Of a DNA stretch of 64,000 bases, positions 60,501 through 63,699 are shown piece by piece (position 1 is the stretch's first letter; the number at the start of each line of letters is the position of its first letter). Under the pieces are notes generated by a model. It ran no database searches. It was not told the origin of the DNA and was given only the letters and a program-made list of their open reading frames with translations. Source of the DNA: Phoronis australis (lineage: Eukaryota; Phoronida; Phoronidae); contig NMRA01000185.1 of NCBI GenBank assembly GCA_002633005.1, positions 76,402 to 140,401 on the forward strand. The letters are read 5' to 3'. A program made the position numbers and the translations under genes.

Positions 60501-63281
60501 ATACCTGTTTCGTGATTGCCTTTTGTATTGTCGTTTACTAATTGACAGAATTTTTCATTTGAAATGCGTTTGGGGAATGATTTTGTCGACACACTTATTT
60601 GTTGTGATTCATTCGAAACATTTGAATGTCGTCTTACTTTCAGACTACAGTTACGCAATACAAAATACAAGTCTTAGAACTTAGTAAAATTGGGCAAACT
60701 GTGCCAGTAGTAGTACTATGCTGTTGAATTTTCAAGTATCAAATAGTGTTATGACAGTTATAAGTATGAGTCTACGGACTACTATTTCTATGATGCTCTG
60801 TATATGGTGAAGTGGAACTCATTTCACCGAATTATAATAACAACTATGGAAGGAAGCAGTTTTGTGCAAAATTGCGTATTTGTGTTCAGTATAATCATTT
60901 TGTCTAATCTGATCTTTGTTTATCTAATGTTTATATTATTCTTATGTTTTCTTTCTCTCCAGGTCTGGGGCTGGTGTTTATGTCTGACACTCTAAGGCTG
61001 GTGCGACCATCACTGGTGGTACAGTTGGATAGTGCTAGTCGGAACAGGAACTTTCCCCCATTGACAAGTGGATTTGTGTGTCGAACACTCGGATTGTTGG
61101 ATAGAACCCAGGTTTGTTGAGTGATTCATTGTTGAGTGCTTCAGTGGGAATTATAGGTAACCTTTTTCAACTTCATACACAACAGTGTGGAAAAGTGGGA
61201 TTTTTTTATTGTCGAAATTCTCAAAAGGATAATCGAGGAAAGTTGACCTTAATTTTATTGCCAACGATTTCTATATCTAAGTCTGCTAGGCATACACAAG
61301 AAAGACCTTTGCTTCAGAAAATGTGTACGTGATTGAATCCATAAATGTTTAGCAGTTTTGTTGGAAATGGACATTACAACGTCATCAAATACAAAACTAA
61401 TTTTCATTCTCTGATTTGTTGCCTGTAAGGACCATTATTCAGATGTTCAATTGAAAGTGCATATTTAGTGTTGGATATTTTCAGGAAGGTTGTCTTAATA
61501 GATAAGTGTTCAGTTTCAATCAATGCCAAATTAATTACTCTAAGAAATTGAAGAAGCTTTTTAGTTCCTTTGAGGTTATACACACTGTTAATGCTTTTTT
61601 TGTTCTGAAGCTGATGCACAAAGTTAGCTTAAATAGATCTTCATGGAAATGTTGAAGCTTTATTGTACTTGCTGAAGACCAGTCACAGTAATATTACCTC
61701 GTGTGAAACCAGAGGCAGGCCTAGTTTAAAAGGACACCAAACCTGCCTCCCGTTCAGTAATTCTAGAACCTCGCTAAAAAGCAAGACTTTGAGAGATTAC
61801 GTGAGATATTGCCTTGTATTTTAGATGAGAACACGTGACTTTGGCTAGATTTTAGCTAGGTCCTAGCGTAGGTCCCAGTGTTATTGAACGCACGCCCGGT
61901 TTTAACCTATTAATAGATACCAAAAACGACTTTCCCATCGAGTACCCCGAAACGAAATATATCTCTGTAACCCTAGACACACCTGAAAAGTGTGGAAGAT
62001 ATTTGAAAAAACTCATTCCAAAGTCGGTTAACTGGGCAAGCATGACCTAGTGCGCTTTTAGAGAATTAGATGGCAAATGCGGGACGAGACCATTCGCCAA
62101 GGACCATGATAACCGCTTTGTTACATAAATTAGGGAGAATGACTTTTAGTAGATTCCTGCCATTAACTTGTAAGACTGCCGCCAAGGATGCTTTAGCAAG
62201 TTACAGAATGAGAATTGGTTGAATTCGTCATAGCAGGGTTTAGTATCTTTTCAATTTACTAATTATAGTTGACGGAAGAAGATAGCGAGCACGACTTGCT
62301 GATTATCGACTCGCCAAACGATTTCAATAAACAGTAAGTATTGCTTTTGTTATAGTTGTGGAGAATAGCAGTGTTCCTTTTTAATTATGCTGTACGTAAG
62401 TCTATAGTGATTCTGTTTTAAAGAAGATATAGTGAGATACATTGTACACACAGTTGATCTCTGTTTTTGCAGTCACATGAGCACGCGCGCCCACACTCAT
62501 AACTCATATTGTGTGGTCACAGAATTTATTGTTGTCATTCTGTGCGGGTGTTCACTCAATATTTCTGAATCTGGCTTAGTTCAAGGTGGCGTACTAGTAA
62601 ATTGCAAGATTTATCAATAAGATTTTAGGAATTACGGTAAAAATTCTTCAATCTGGAACATAAGTAATTCTCAAAATTGAAAATTGCTTTATTTCTGTTT
62701 TTCAGCACTTACCGCATTGCTGCAAATATTCAAACTTTTACCAAAATGGTGCTTGGTAATACCTATGCTGTATAAAGCGTGGTAAAAGCAAATCAAATTT
62801 TCCTGTAAAGTTATTTTGTTGAGAAATTTGACAACGTGAAATTTCACGTCTGCCATATTGTGTCTCCAACTGCAGAAATTTTACACTAGTGTGCTGTCAC
62901 GTGACATGGAATTGTAGACTTTTTATTTGAAAACGAAAGGAATATGCTAGACATCTAGTAAATTTCCAGAAATTTGACAGCGAAATTAAAATGACAAAAA
63001 TTAAGCGTTCGACTTTTTATTTAGTTGCTCGTTTGTTTATTTACTTATTACACAGAAAGCTGGACCACTTTGGCGCGGTAGATTTCCGCAACTTGGCCAT
63101 CCAGGCCTACTTTGCACCTGTGCTGACATCTGGTGTTATGTTTCTCAATGCTGTAAAGCCTTATGTCGTGCCATGGAGTGCTGTTGCTGTCCATGTCTGT
63201 CACGTGACTGTACCACGTGACCAATTGATGCTGTGTCTCAGTGGAACAGTCGTCGCCTTGTGCAATATTGATTCTGCTCTG
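2854..63281 (+). CDS. NOL9: NOL9, polynucleotide 5'-hydroxyl kinase (nine coding exons; 3' end outside window)
   Basis: Nine coding segments (2854-2874, 3721-4616, 5497-6053, 21523-21610, 21939-22036, 59644-59814, 60963-61111, 62269-62333, 63056-63281) have GT-AG borders and matching phases and total 2271 coding bases (757 codons). Human NOL9 is about 700 residues. In the family this is a nucleolar Clp1/Grc3-type kinase that phosphorylates 5'-OH RNA ends during ITS2 processing and 60S subunit maturation. Visible landmarks are a basic, Ser-rich N-terminus (exon 2), the N-terminal domain (exon 3), Walker A GGKNSGKST at about 501-509, DCDPGQTEF at about 529-537, GPPFTH at 554-559, VNTMGW at 603-608 and a C-terminal FRNLA...VPWS domain. 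The last exon is not in the window. Identification rests on recalled family motifs; exon joins are my own reading, not transcript-supported. Confidence 0.9.
3721..4616 (+). CDS. NOL9: NOL9 coding exon 2, N-terminal basic/Ser-rich region
   Basis: An 896-bp exon from acceptor TTGTCAG to donor AAAG|GTAAAC, ending in phase 2. It encodes about residues 8-306: low complexity, rich in Ser/Lys/Asp/Glu, with basic clusters SRKRRSD and RGRKKSVRSRRSK that look like nuclear or nucleolar localisation signals. A short motif of the form K-x-SAF-[EH]-V/M recurs three times (NKRSAFEVVKGG, KRKSAFEMVKQS, GKQSAFHVKVSE). No catalytic domain is here. The region is expected to evolve fast, so assignment rests on phase-correct joining to exon 3. 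Confidence 0.75.
5497..6053 (+). CDS. NOL9: NOL9 coding exon 3, N-terminal domain
   Basis: The exon runs from acceptor CATTTCAG to donor GAAG|GTGAGT. The two carried-over bases from exon 2 plus C make a Ser codon, then CRVFRITSDQ. It encodes about residues 306-491. The stretch LEFCIRGRVSLQALHGCVSV, followed by a GHFI..GD.FYNIFSP segment, matches the conserved NOL9 region before the kinase domain (human: a C-rich GRCKLTVLYGCVQVYG-type stretch). The end (EQLIKDVTEG) leads directly into the P-loop exon. Confidence 0.9.
6506..6640 (+). repeat. Isolated fragment of the 'GGGCGCATTATGCCGTCATC' repeat family
   Basis: A short palindromic word (GCCCACATGTTTATATATGGGC) is followed by ACATTATGCCGTCATCACTG and a 'CTGTATCTTCTGAAGTCC' segment. 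This matches the start of the large array at 17683 (GCGCCCACATATTTATATGT then GCATTATGCCGTCATC). It appears to be a single truncated copy of the same family. Confidence 0.65.
8830..9335 (+). pseudogene. Decayed gypsy-type reverse transcriptase fragment
   Basis: Reading frames in this stretch give GYYQIKL near 9052, then LPMGLKSSPEIYQGAM and, about 12 residues on, VMDDILIH (9142-9246). These correspond to the conserved RT blocks 'LPFGLxxAPxxFQ' and 'YxDDxLI' of Ty3/gypsy polymerases. After a stop and shift, a GLKLSLNKTQ-like segment (9297-9330) matches the block that normally follows. Several stops and shifts make it inactive. No LTRs were found around it. It is more divergent and older-looking than the element at 53449-57779. 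Confidence 0.75.
9760..10600 (+). pseudogene. Possible non-LTR retrotransposon RT remnant
   Basis: Interrupted frames give PIAVSQGSILGALFLIYTFF (9790-9850), resembling the 'GVPQGSVLGPLLFLIYIND' block of LINE RTs, then YVDGTYIVNV (9870-9900), resembling the 'YADDTxL' block. Further right only loosely LINE-like fragments remain. The sequence is full of stops and shifts, so clade cannot be set. A diverged low-complexity match is possible. Confidence 0.5.
11643..12743 (+). repeat. Direct duplication, left copy (ends at the assembly gap)
   Basis: About 1.1 kb starting ATATACGACAAGATCTCATT is nearly identical to 14107-15220, with scattered substitutions and a ~12-bp insertion in the right copy near 14615. 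The left copy stops exactly where the Ns begin. It contains no recognisable gene. Confidence 0.9.
12744..13659. other. Assembly gap (916 N)
   Basis: A run of 916 unknown bases inside NOL9 intron 3, flanked by near-identical 1.1-kb sequences. Any reading frame reported through it is meaningless. Confidence 1.
14107..15220 (+). repeat. Direct duplication, right copy
   Basis: Near-identical to 11643-12743. The sequence continues uninterrupted past 15220. The 447 bases between the gap and this copy (13660-14106) do not match the sequence left of the first copy. Confidence 0.9.
16450..16740 (+). repeat. Imperfect ~122-bp tandem repeat (about 2.3 copies)
   Basis: The words GTAAATTGTG / GTAAATTTTG, CAGCAGT(A/G)CACTAA and ACAACTGCTCA(C/T)AGC recur at a spacing of about 120 bases. 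No coding potential is apparent. Confidence 0.6.
17683..20110 (+). repeat. Higher-order tandem array, ~452-bp unit of three ~150-bp subunits
   Basis: The word GTGCGTCCACCCCTCTATC recurs at about 18070, 18524, 18976 and 19427, giving a period of about 452. Each unit has three related subunits, each carrying CTAGTGGC(A/C)(A/G)TTTT: ...GGCAATTTTAATTTT, ...GGCCATTTTTAGTG and ...GGCAGTTTTGTTTT. Each subunit also has a version of 'TATCT..(A)AAACC.TT....GATTTTCATGAAATTTGGTATGT'. The array opens with GCGCCCACATATTTATATGT and closes near 20100 with GTGGGCGCAT, so the whole block may be one element with short inverted ends. Stretches at the right end diverge. Confidence 0.85.
21523..21610 (+). CDS. NOL9: NOL9 coding exon 4, P-loop
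   Basis: An 88-bp exon from acceptor TTCATTTCAG to donor CTT|GTAAGT. Encodes RVPVVVVCGGKNSGKSTLVR and FLVNSLLN. GGKNSGKST is a Walker A motif with catalytic Lys and Ser/Thr for ATP binding. It matches the Clp1/Grc3/NOL9 kinase P-loop exon (human type: VCGSKDVGKST). Confidence 0.95.
21939..22036 (+). CDS. NOL9: NOL9 coding exon 5, DxDPGQTEF segment
   Basis: A 98-bp exon from acceptor TGTTGCAG to donor CTGG|GTAAGT. Encodes GVLDCDPGQTEFTVPGCVSF then TTVQEPLLG. The D-x-D-x-GQ-x-EF-x-x-PG block is a hallmark of the Clp1/Grc3/NOL9 family, and the first Asp residues act as the Walker B-like site. Phase 1 out, matching exon 6 37.6 kb away. Confidence 0.95.
23295..24510 (+). repeat. Dispersed repeat, copy 1 of an inverted pair
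   Basis: About 1.2 kb matches, in reverse orientation, 40690-41905. Shared words include GATTTTTAAAAATCGA, TAAGTTTAGGGATG (reverse complement in the other copy), GAGAAATTCTCC and AAAAGTTGTCTGGGGCTTAG. Divergence is moderate with indels. The other copy sits inside the 4.9-kb TTAA element. No terminal repeats or target duplication could be defined. Confidence 0.8.
26151..26643. mobile_element. Miniature inverted-repeat element, 493 bp with ~130-bp terminal inverted repeats
   Basis: The left end CACGGGTGGGAAAGAACAGG and right end ...GTTGTTTCTCACCCGTG are inverted copies, and the match continues about 130 bp inward (words ACAGGACCTCCGGGGATCAA, CGTCGCACCAGAAAACAG and their complements). Internally the arms are themselves built of repeated 'AACAGGACCG' words. 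No coding sequence. Both flanks carry a TTAT word one base out of register, so the target duplication is unclear. Non-autonomous DNA transposon; superfamily not assigned. Confidence 0.8.
28430..28565 (+). repeat. Fragment related to the 41760-41840 repeat segment
   Basis: The stretch GCGGTCATCACAAGTGCGTC and TTTGATCCTGGTGCAA matches 41768-41820 (GCGGTCATCACAATTATACC, TTTGATCCTGGTACAA). The piece is open in one frame, begins after a CAG and ends before a GTATGT, so it mimics an exon, but the NOL9 protein needs nothing here. Confidence 0.5.
28870..29045 (+). repeat. ~81-bp tandem duplication
   Basis: Two copies of a segment with the words CTCATGTGA(G/A)(A/C)CTAGTAT, TTTGTCATCA(T/C)GTTTTGTC and AGTGAA follow each other directly. 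It keeps an open frame across both, giving similar peptides, but nothing indicates a real gene. Confidence 0.6.
30020..31140 (+). repeat. Diverged tandem array (units ~130-180 bp)
   Basis: A GGATGATAT-(A/C)TAGAGAAC-like word recurs near 30074, 30234, 30365, 30542, 30688, 30869 and 31010. Each is followed by a 'TTCAATGAAA.TT' word and preceded by 'GTGGCCATTTTGTGTGAGAGC'-like text. Spacing alternates shorter and longer (about 133-147 versus 160-180). General layout resembles the 17.7-20.1 kb array (GTGGCCATTTT plus a 'GAT..TTCATGAAA' word), suggesting distant kinship. Confidence 0.7.
31634..32020 (-). mobile_element. Deletion derivative of the 43009-44703 TTAA/THAP element
   Basis: Positions about 31695-31994 match the reverse complement of 43009-43305, including the terminal GGTTGCCTTCGCCT followed by TTAA (31995-31998), the long terminal-repeat text and the first codons of the THAP frame. 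To the left, about 31660-31690 resembles 44018-44045 (GTGGGACAGTTGTTCC). The expected other terminus is missing. A 26-bp flank word beginning TTAATATCTCAGTG is present at both edges (31634 and 31995). Non-functional. Confidence 0.75.
32575..32890 (+). repeat. ~175-bp imperfect tandem duplication
   Basis: Words TTGTGACTGACCAGTCTGAA / TTAACTGACAGCTCAAATGA, GTCTGTGTTTCCAAGC(C/T)GCCATTTTA and CAAGGAG recur in the same order about 175 bases apart. No coding content. Confidence 0.55.
33521..33581 (+). repeat. (CA)n microsatellite
   Basis: An almost perfect run of AC dinucleotides, with a T interruption near 33548 and 33571. Confidence 0.98.
34254..34294 (+). repeat. (GGGA)n simple repeat
   Basis: A purine-only run of GGGA/GGGAG units ending GGGAGAGA. 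Confidence 0.95.
35369..36613 (-). CDS. Intronless rhodopsin-class (class A-like) GPCR, orphan
   Basis: A single uninterrupted 414-residue frame lies antisense inside NOL9 intron 5. The short N-terminus has N-glycosylation sequons (NLT at 18, NTT at 27). Seven hydrophobic segments fall near residues 43-66, 81-104, 117-144, 162-180, 203-228, 262-286 and 293-321. Class A landmarks are Asn62 in TM1 (SNCGIA), Asp90 in TM2, Cys117 at the top of TM3 pairing with Cys190 in ECL2, Pro in TM6 (SYLP) and NPLMF at 313-317 in place of NPxxY. The DRY motif is absent (SLLKLRF at the end of TM3), and the TM4 Trp is missing. The basic third loop and Ser-rich C-tail (about 325-414) are typical. Ligand and G-protein partner cannot be inferred. 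An upstream Met11 is an alternative start. Confidence 0.8.
   Translation of the reverse strand: MFVSTTTAAIMTEELKFNLTMSSASANTTVSVVQLDYQTMFGIKVTSLLLLVLTLVFGTISNCGIAATIQKYPELRTVVNRILLFMSVIDTFITTVDTSMQIVRAANDFKPMSEAFCRALYFLIYMMGESIGVLVTEIAVVSLLKLRFPATLRRLSYRQSSNICLVVALTMGLLGGIYNDLAPRYPVQVCYKSHLQLVQGRVPINTITVAASLSITIISYTWICFIAIKQYRALHSWVSLGTKLSKQDKQRNKKRIDLATLKSTSAIILCHLVSYLPIAVISVLEFAYGYNKLLHVAYLVNTTTSLFFVGMWNPLMFVISSSILKKYLRKFAENTSEQCRKAISIGAKDENQQKKNCESSASRVDRPSGHIRIEKQDGDRLPSSEMEKHSKELGQEFVLLTNQSNGQVTKVNTI
38301..39261. mobile_element. PIF/Harbinger-like miniature element, 961 bp, TAA target duplication
   Basis: Ends AGGCCCTGTCACACCTTGAC and ...GTCAAGGTGTGACAGGGCCT form ~45-bp terminal inverted repeats (continuing ...GATTTAGCCAGC(A/G)TATGCCGAC). 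TAA flanks both sides (38298-38300 and 39262-39264). The 3-bp TAA duplication is typical of PIF/Harbinger. The interior consists largely of ACGTATG/CATACGT and GTTAT/ATAAC words in both orientations and has no transposase, so this is a non-autonomous copy. Confidence 0.8.
39490..39847 (+). mobile_element. Left part of an interrupted older DNA element (copy A)
   Basis: Matches 46425-46740 of the element at 46395-47911 (words GTTGAAAC(G/C)C(G/A)GTCTCCGA, AC(T/C)GTGGTGCATT(G/A)CTATCAAACTTTG, TACCTGAAATCCTCCTTAA). It stops at TTAA 39844-39847, where the 4.9-kb element begins, and resumes at 44747. Confidence 0.85.
40690..41905 (-). repeat. Dispersed repeat, copy 2 of the inverted pair
   Basis: Reverse-complement match to 23295-24510, lying inside the 4.9-kb TTAA element. 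It may be part of that element's body (making 23295-24510 a fragment of a related element) or a separate insertion; the edges are not sharp enough to decide. Confidence 0.75.
42027..42423 (+). pseudogene. Broken P2X7 C-terminal-like (cysteine-rich) domain frame, outer element
   Basis: One frame, with two in-frame stops (TAG near 42186 and near 42297), reads YQFKSEFTDQEIQER, then SWCQC, then DSCVCC and KDHPDF. This order (aromatic-x-F-x-x-x-[FY] segment, WCxC, x-C-x-x-M-x-T-like spacer, CxCC, then HPDF) is that of the P2X7 cytoplasmic zinc-binding 'ballast' domain (WCxCGxCxxMPTxxExxCCxE...HPGF) and its free-standing invertebrate relatives. The third Cys of the spacer is replaced (NRM instead of NCxxM). 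It runs towards, and ends about 200 bases from, the THAP frame on the other strand. Confidence 0.7.
42625..42880 (-). pseudogene. Broken THAP-domain frame, outer element
   Basis: On the - strand a start at 42880 gives MKWCIVPACVNYEATRKADM, with the C-x4-C of a THAP finger. A one-base change in a T run near 42815 shifts the frame. The open frame 42846-42625 then continues FFRFPREQTMLRKWFAV and, later, CDLHFVHSDF. FP, W and the C-x2-H-F pair complete the C2CH THAP signature. The domain begins close to the element's right terminal repeat once the inner insertion is disregarded, as expected for the N-terminus of an element-encoded protein. Confidence 0.75.
43274..44065 (+). pseudogene. THAP-domain protein of the inner element, with stops
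   Basis: The intact first part (43274-43609, 111 residues) is a full THAP C2CH finger: Cys5/Cys10 (C-x4-C), HHFP at 24-27, Trp36, Cys60-x2-His63-Phe64, and DAIPSVL at 89-95 matching the C-terminal AVPTIF box. THAP domains bind DNA and are found at the N-terminus of P-element and Kolobok-type transposases. The same frame continues after two TGA codons (43607-43609 and 43619-43621) as a Ser/Pro/Glu-rich linker and a CQVCGEVV motif near 43918. A neighbouring frame then gives VTGHSGKWDS, like the C-x-x-GH...W-x-S zinc segment after the THAP linker in some element proteins. No catalytic core is present. Confidence 0.75.
43977..44387 (-). CDS. P2X7 C-terminal-like cysteine-rich domain protein, inner element
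   Basis: An open 136-residue frame with an acidic Ser/Asp N-terminus, YMFEPQY at 43-49, WCKC at 77-80, Cys83, MPT at 86-88 and CLCC at 92-95. This series closely follows the WCxC-x2-C-x2-MPT-x2-ExxCC core of the P2X7 cytoplasmic ballast domain, which binds zinc through clustered cysteines. There are no membrane segments, so it is not a P2X channel but the free domain. The C-terminal half of the family domain (HPGF, W..LR...YR) is missing: the frame instead runs into sequence complementary to the end of the THAP-side frame. Whether it is expressed is unknown. Confidence 0.7.
   Translation of the reverse strand: MCCKLKMAGVGDPYHSDSSVSDGDLVHSSGDEEFFHGHSVGGYMFEPQYNEAEYAQAQAAVERNEAATENRRGDTSWCKCTLCVVMPTSMECLCCSEFDEAKPLLDMVKWTSGIPRTAEQLSHLPECPVTHSGTGW
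44747..45465 (+). mobile_element. Right part of the interrupted older DNA element (copy A)
   Basis: Continues the match to the 46395-47911 element beyond the TTAA: TAAGATTTTTTTAGTTCC, GTCACGTGAC(A/G)TTTGTTTTGAAG, GAGTTCATTTGCC, TCGATTCGCGGTTTT and the terminal GGTGCTTATTAGGACGAATA. About 400 bases of copy B (46980-47400) are absent here, so copy A also has a deletion, or B an insertion. Confidence 0.8.
46395..47911. mobile_element. 1.5-kb inverted-repeat element (copy B, uninterrupted)
   Basis: Ends TACCGTATTCGCAGTAATAA and TTATTACGGCGAATACGGTA are inverted repeats (~20 bp). The body is non-coding as far as I can see. Target duplication is not clear. It serves as the unfilled reference for the 4.9-kb insertion in copy A. 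Confidence 0.75.
49152..49180 (+). repeat. (GGT)n microsatellite
   Basis: Nine or so consecutive GGT units. Confidence 0.95.
53449..53598 (+). repeat. 5' LTR, 150 bp
   Basis: Starts TGTTATGTTATG and ends ACATACACAACA (TG...CA). It is followed within a few bases by GGTGACAAGGAT, where a primer-binding site is expected; I could not name the tRNA. Compared with the 3' LTR it lacks a ~17-bp stretch (CTGACTTTTTATATACT type) and has several substitutions. Confidence 0.9.
53632..54540 (+). pseudogene. Gag-like region of the LTR element
   Basis: An open stretch 53632-53871 (RCWELWLKRLGNFL) ends at a TAG, and further Gag-like sequence (ETLDMFYARLRILAKYC) continues to about 54060 through stops. A downstream frame (54090-54533) carries a cysteine cluster, CWGCGKFCKD, and a CFKPTHYKSVC segment that resembles a degenerate zinc knuckle. 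The protein would be the nucleocapsid/capsid component. Broken. Confidence 0.7.
54541..54973 (+). pseudogene. Protease region of the LTR element
   Basis: The 54668-54973 frame carries QLPILVADGPNLLGRNGL, the characteristic C-terminal part of gypsy aspartic proteases (hydrophobic strand then LLGRxWL-type). The D-[ST]-G catalytic segment expected just upstream is not recognisable, probably lost to decay. It ends at a TGA at 54971-54973 in the linker to RT. Confidence 0.65.
54974..55510 (+). pseudogene. Reverse transcriptase region of the LTR element
   Basis: Blocks in order: LERLISKGVLKRI, a frame change near 55080, FSNIDLSHAYQQIEL, HLPYGISCTPGIFQR, MYLDDIVGAG and GFRLRREKCSLAQ. The YLDD box holds the catalytic aspartates. 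A TAG at 55440-55442 and a nearby shift break it from the RNase H part. Confidence 0.88.
55511..56100 (+). pseudogene. RT connection and RNase H region of the LTR element
   Basis: VVAPLYALLGNGAKWKWG, then VLCCDGSPFGVGAVLSHVM (D-x-S/G RNase H first-acid block), RPIAF, TIIMDHKLLLGIL (third-acid block) and NADTLSRLPL. Open through this stretch, with small irregularities near 55840-55870. Confidence 0.88.
56101..57385 (+). pseudogene. Integrase region of the LTR element
   Basis: The zinc-binding H-H-C-C domain is visible (HDWHPGIVHMKNLARS and CVSQCATCQESK). After a shift at about 56558, the catalytic core follows: VIVDANSKY (first Asp), VSDNASGFTS (second Asp) and HLASNGAAERAV (Glu), completing D,D,E. 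Another shift near 57050 precedes a C-terminal FFIGDTVYAINF/HAGHMSRRMP segment. There is no chromodomain. Confidence 0.88.
57601..57612 (+). other. Polypurine tract of the LTR element
   Basis: AGGGTAAAGGGA lies directly against the 3' LTR start, as needed for plus-strand priming. Confidence 0.75.
57613..57779 (+). repeat. 3' LTR, 167 bp
   Basis: Starts TGTTATGTTATG and ends ACATACACAACA, followed by the GTCG duplication. Differs from the 5' LTR by substitutions and the extra ~17 bp, so the insertion is not recent. Confidence 0.9.
58355..58451. repeat. 97-bp near-perfect hairpin
   Basis: The left arm AGTCTGATATAATGTTCTTG...TTTTGAGAACCAGTT pairs with the right arm AACTGGTTCTCAAAATG...AAGTTATATCAGACT, about 38 bp each with a ~20-base loop. 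Could be a tiny inverted-repeat element or a hairpin RNA precursor; nothing distinguishes these here. Confidence 0.75.
59031..59373. mobile_element. TTAA miniature element, 343 bp (family copy 1)
   Basis: Ends AAGGGTACTAAACCCTG and ...CCGGGTTTAGTATCCTT are inverted, and TTAA is duplicated at 59027-59030 and 59374-59377. Non-coding. The same ends occur at 61730-62250. Confidence 0.85.
59457..59643 (+). repeat. Tandem duplication of the exon 6 acceptor region
   Basis: A 108-bp unit starting at 59536 (acceptor TTTGCAG then GCCCGCCGTTCACTCATATG) repeats at 59644 (TTTACAG then the same words). A partial, more diverged third copy lies at about 59457-59535. The unit contains an acceptor plus the first ~60 bases of exon 6. 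Using the upstream acceptor would keep frame for 30 codons and then hit a TGA at about 59628, so only the 59644 acceptor yields full NOL9. Confidence 0.85.
59644..59814 (+). CDS. NOL9: NOL9 coding exon 6, GPPFTH...VNTMGW
   Basis: A 171-bp exon from acceptor CTTTACAG to donor CAAG|GTACAT. Encodes PPFTHMTTCSRTAFTGA at the start, then ACLQYVYKDYS, and ends IPLVVNTMGWNQG. PPFTH after the PG-containing strand and the LVVNTMGW block are strongly conserved in NOL9/Grc3 kinases. Its 5' part is tandemly duplicated upstream. Confidence 0.93.
60963..61111 (+). CDS. NOL9: NOL9 coding exon 7
   Basis: A 149-bp exon from acceptor TCTCTCCAG to donor CCAG|GTTTGT. Encodes LGLVFMSDTLRLVRPSLVVQ, continuing LDSASRNRNFPPLTSGFVCR. 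This matches the NOL9 stretch following VNTMGW (G-x-G-L-L...R-x-L-x-P-S-H-V-V-Q). Phase 0 at its end. Confidence 0.9.
61730..62250. mobile_element. TTAA miniature element, 521 bp (family copy 2, next to exon 8)
   Basis: Ends AAGGACACCAAACCTGC and ...GCAGGGTTTAGTATCTT match the copy at 59031-59373. TTAA is at 61726-61729 and a one-base variant TCAA at 62251-62254. An internal segment (GAGTACCCCGAAACG, reverse complement of a GTTTCAGAGTAC-like word in copy 1) shows the two copies lie in opposite orientation. It ends 14 bases before the first base of exon 8. Confidence 0.8.
62269..62333 (+). CDS. NOL9: NOL9 coding exon 8
   Basis: A 65-bp exon, acceptor AATTATAG, donor ACA|GTAAGT. Encodes LTEEDSEHDLLIIDSPNDFN then K. 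The acceptor has a poor pyrimidine tract, and most of its upstream context comes from the adjacent miniature element. Included because its phases (0 in, 2 out) fit exons 7 and 9 exactly. Confidence 0.75.
63056..63281 (+). CDS. NOL9: NOL9 coding exon 9, C-terminal domain
   Basis: A 226-bp exon from acceptor TTACACAG to donor CTCTG|GTAAGG. Encodes DHFGAVDFRNLAIQAYFAPV and, later, LNAVKPYVVPWSAVAVHVCH and LSGTVVALCNIDSAL. These correspond to the C-terminal NOL9 domain (FRNL...YL, PYQVPFSSVALRV, VGLCRI). Ends in phase 0; the remaining C-terminus lies beyond the window. Confidence 0.92.
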
Positions 63282-63699
63282 GTAAGGACATGAGTTAATA
63301 AGTAAAATTTTGAAAATTTCAAAATATGTTGAGATTTTGATAGGGGGTTTTTAATTCTTTTCTATTTGCACAGTTCAATAATTAATCAGATATGTGCTGC
63401 TAAGCAACATTTTTGATTGCTCCCTCGTAATAGGTCTGAGATCTCGCATCTTGAATATTTAACATGTCGCGAGCACCATTTCCTCCCCATTTTTAATAGG
63501 TGCCTGTATAATTGATTACTTCAGTTTTCATTTGTTAGTTGCGAGCGACCTATGATCAGTTTATAATGCTGTATACAATGGTTATAAAATTAAGGTTTGT
63601 CTTTGATGGCGTGTTGGAGTTCACAATCTCTAGTGCTGAAGCAGAACTGCTTTCGATAGAAGTTTGTCTGTTCATAATCATCTGCCTTTTATCCGACTA

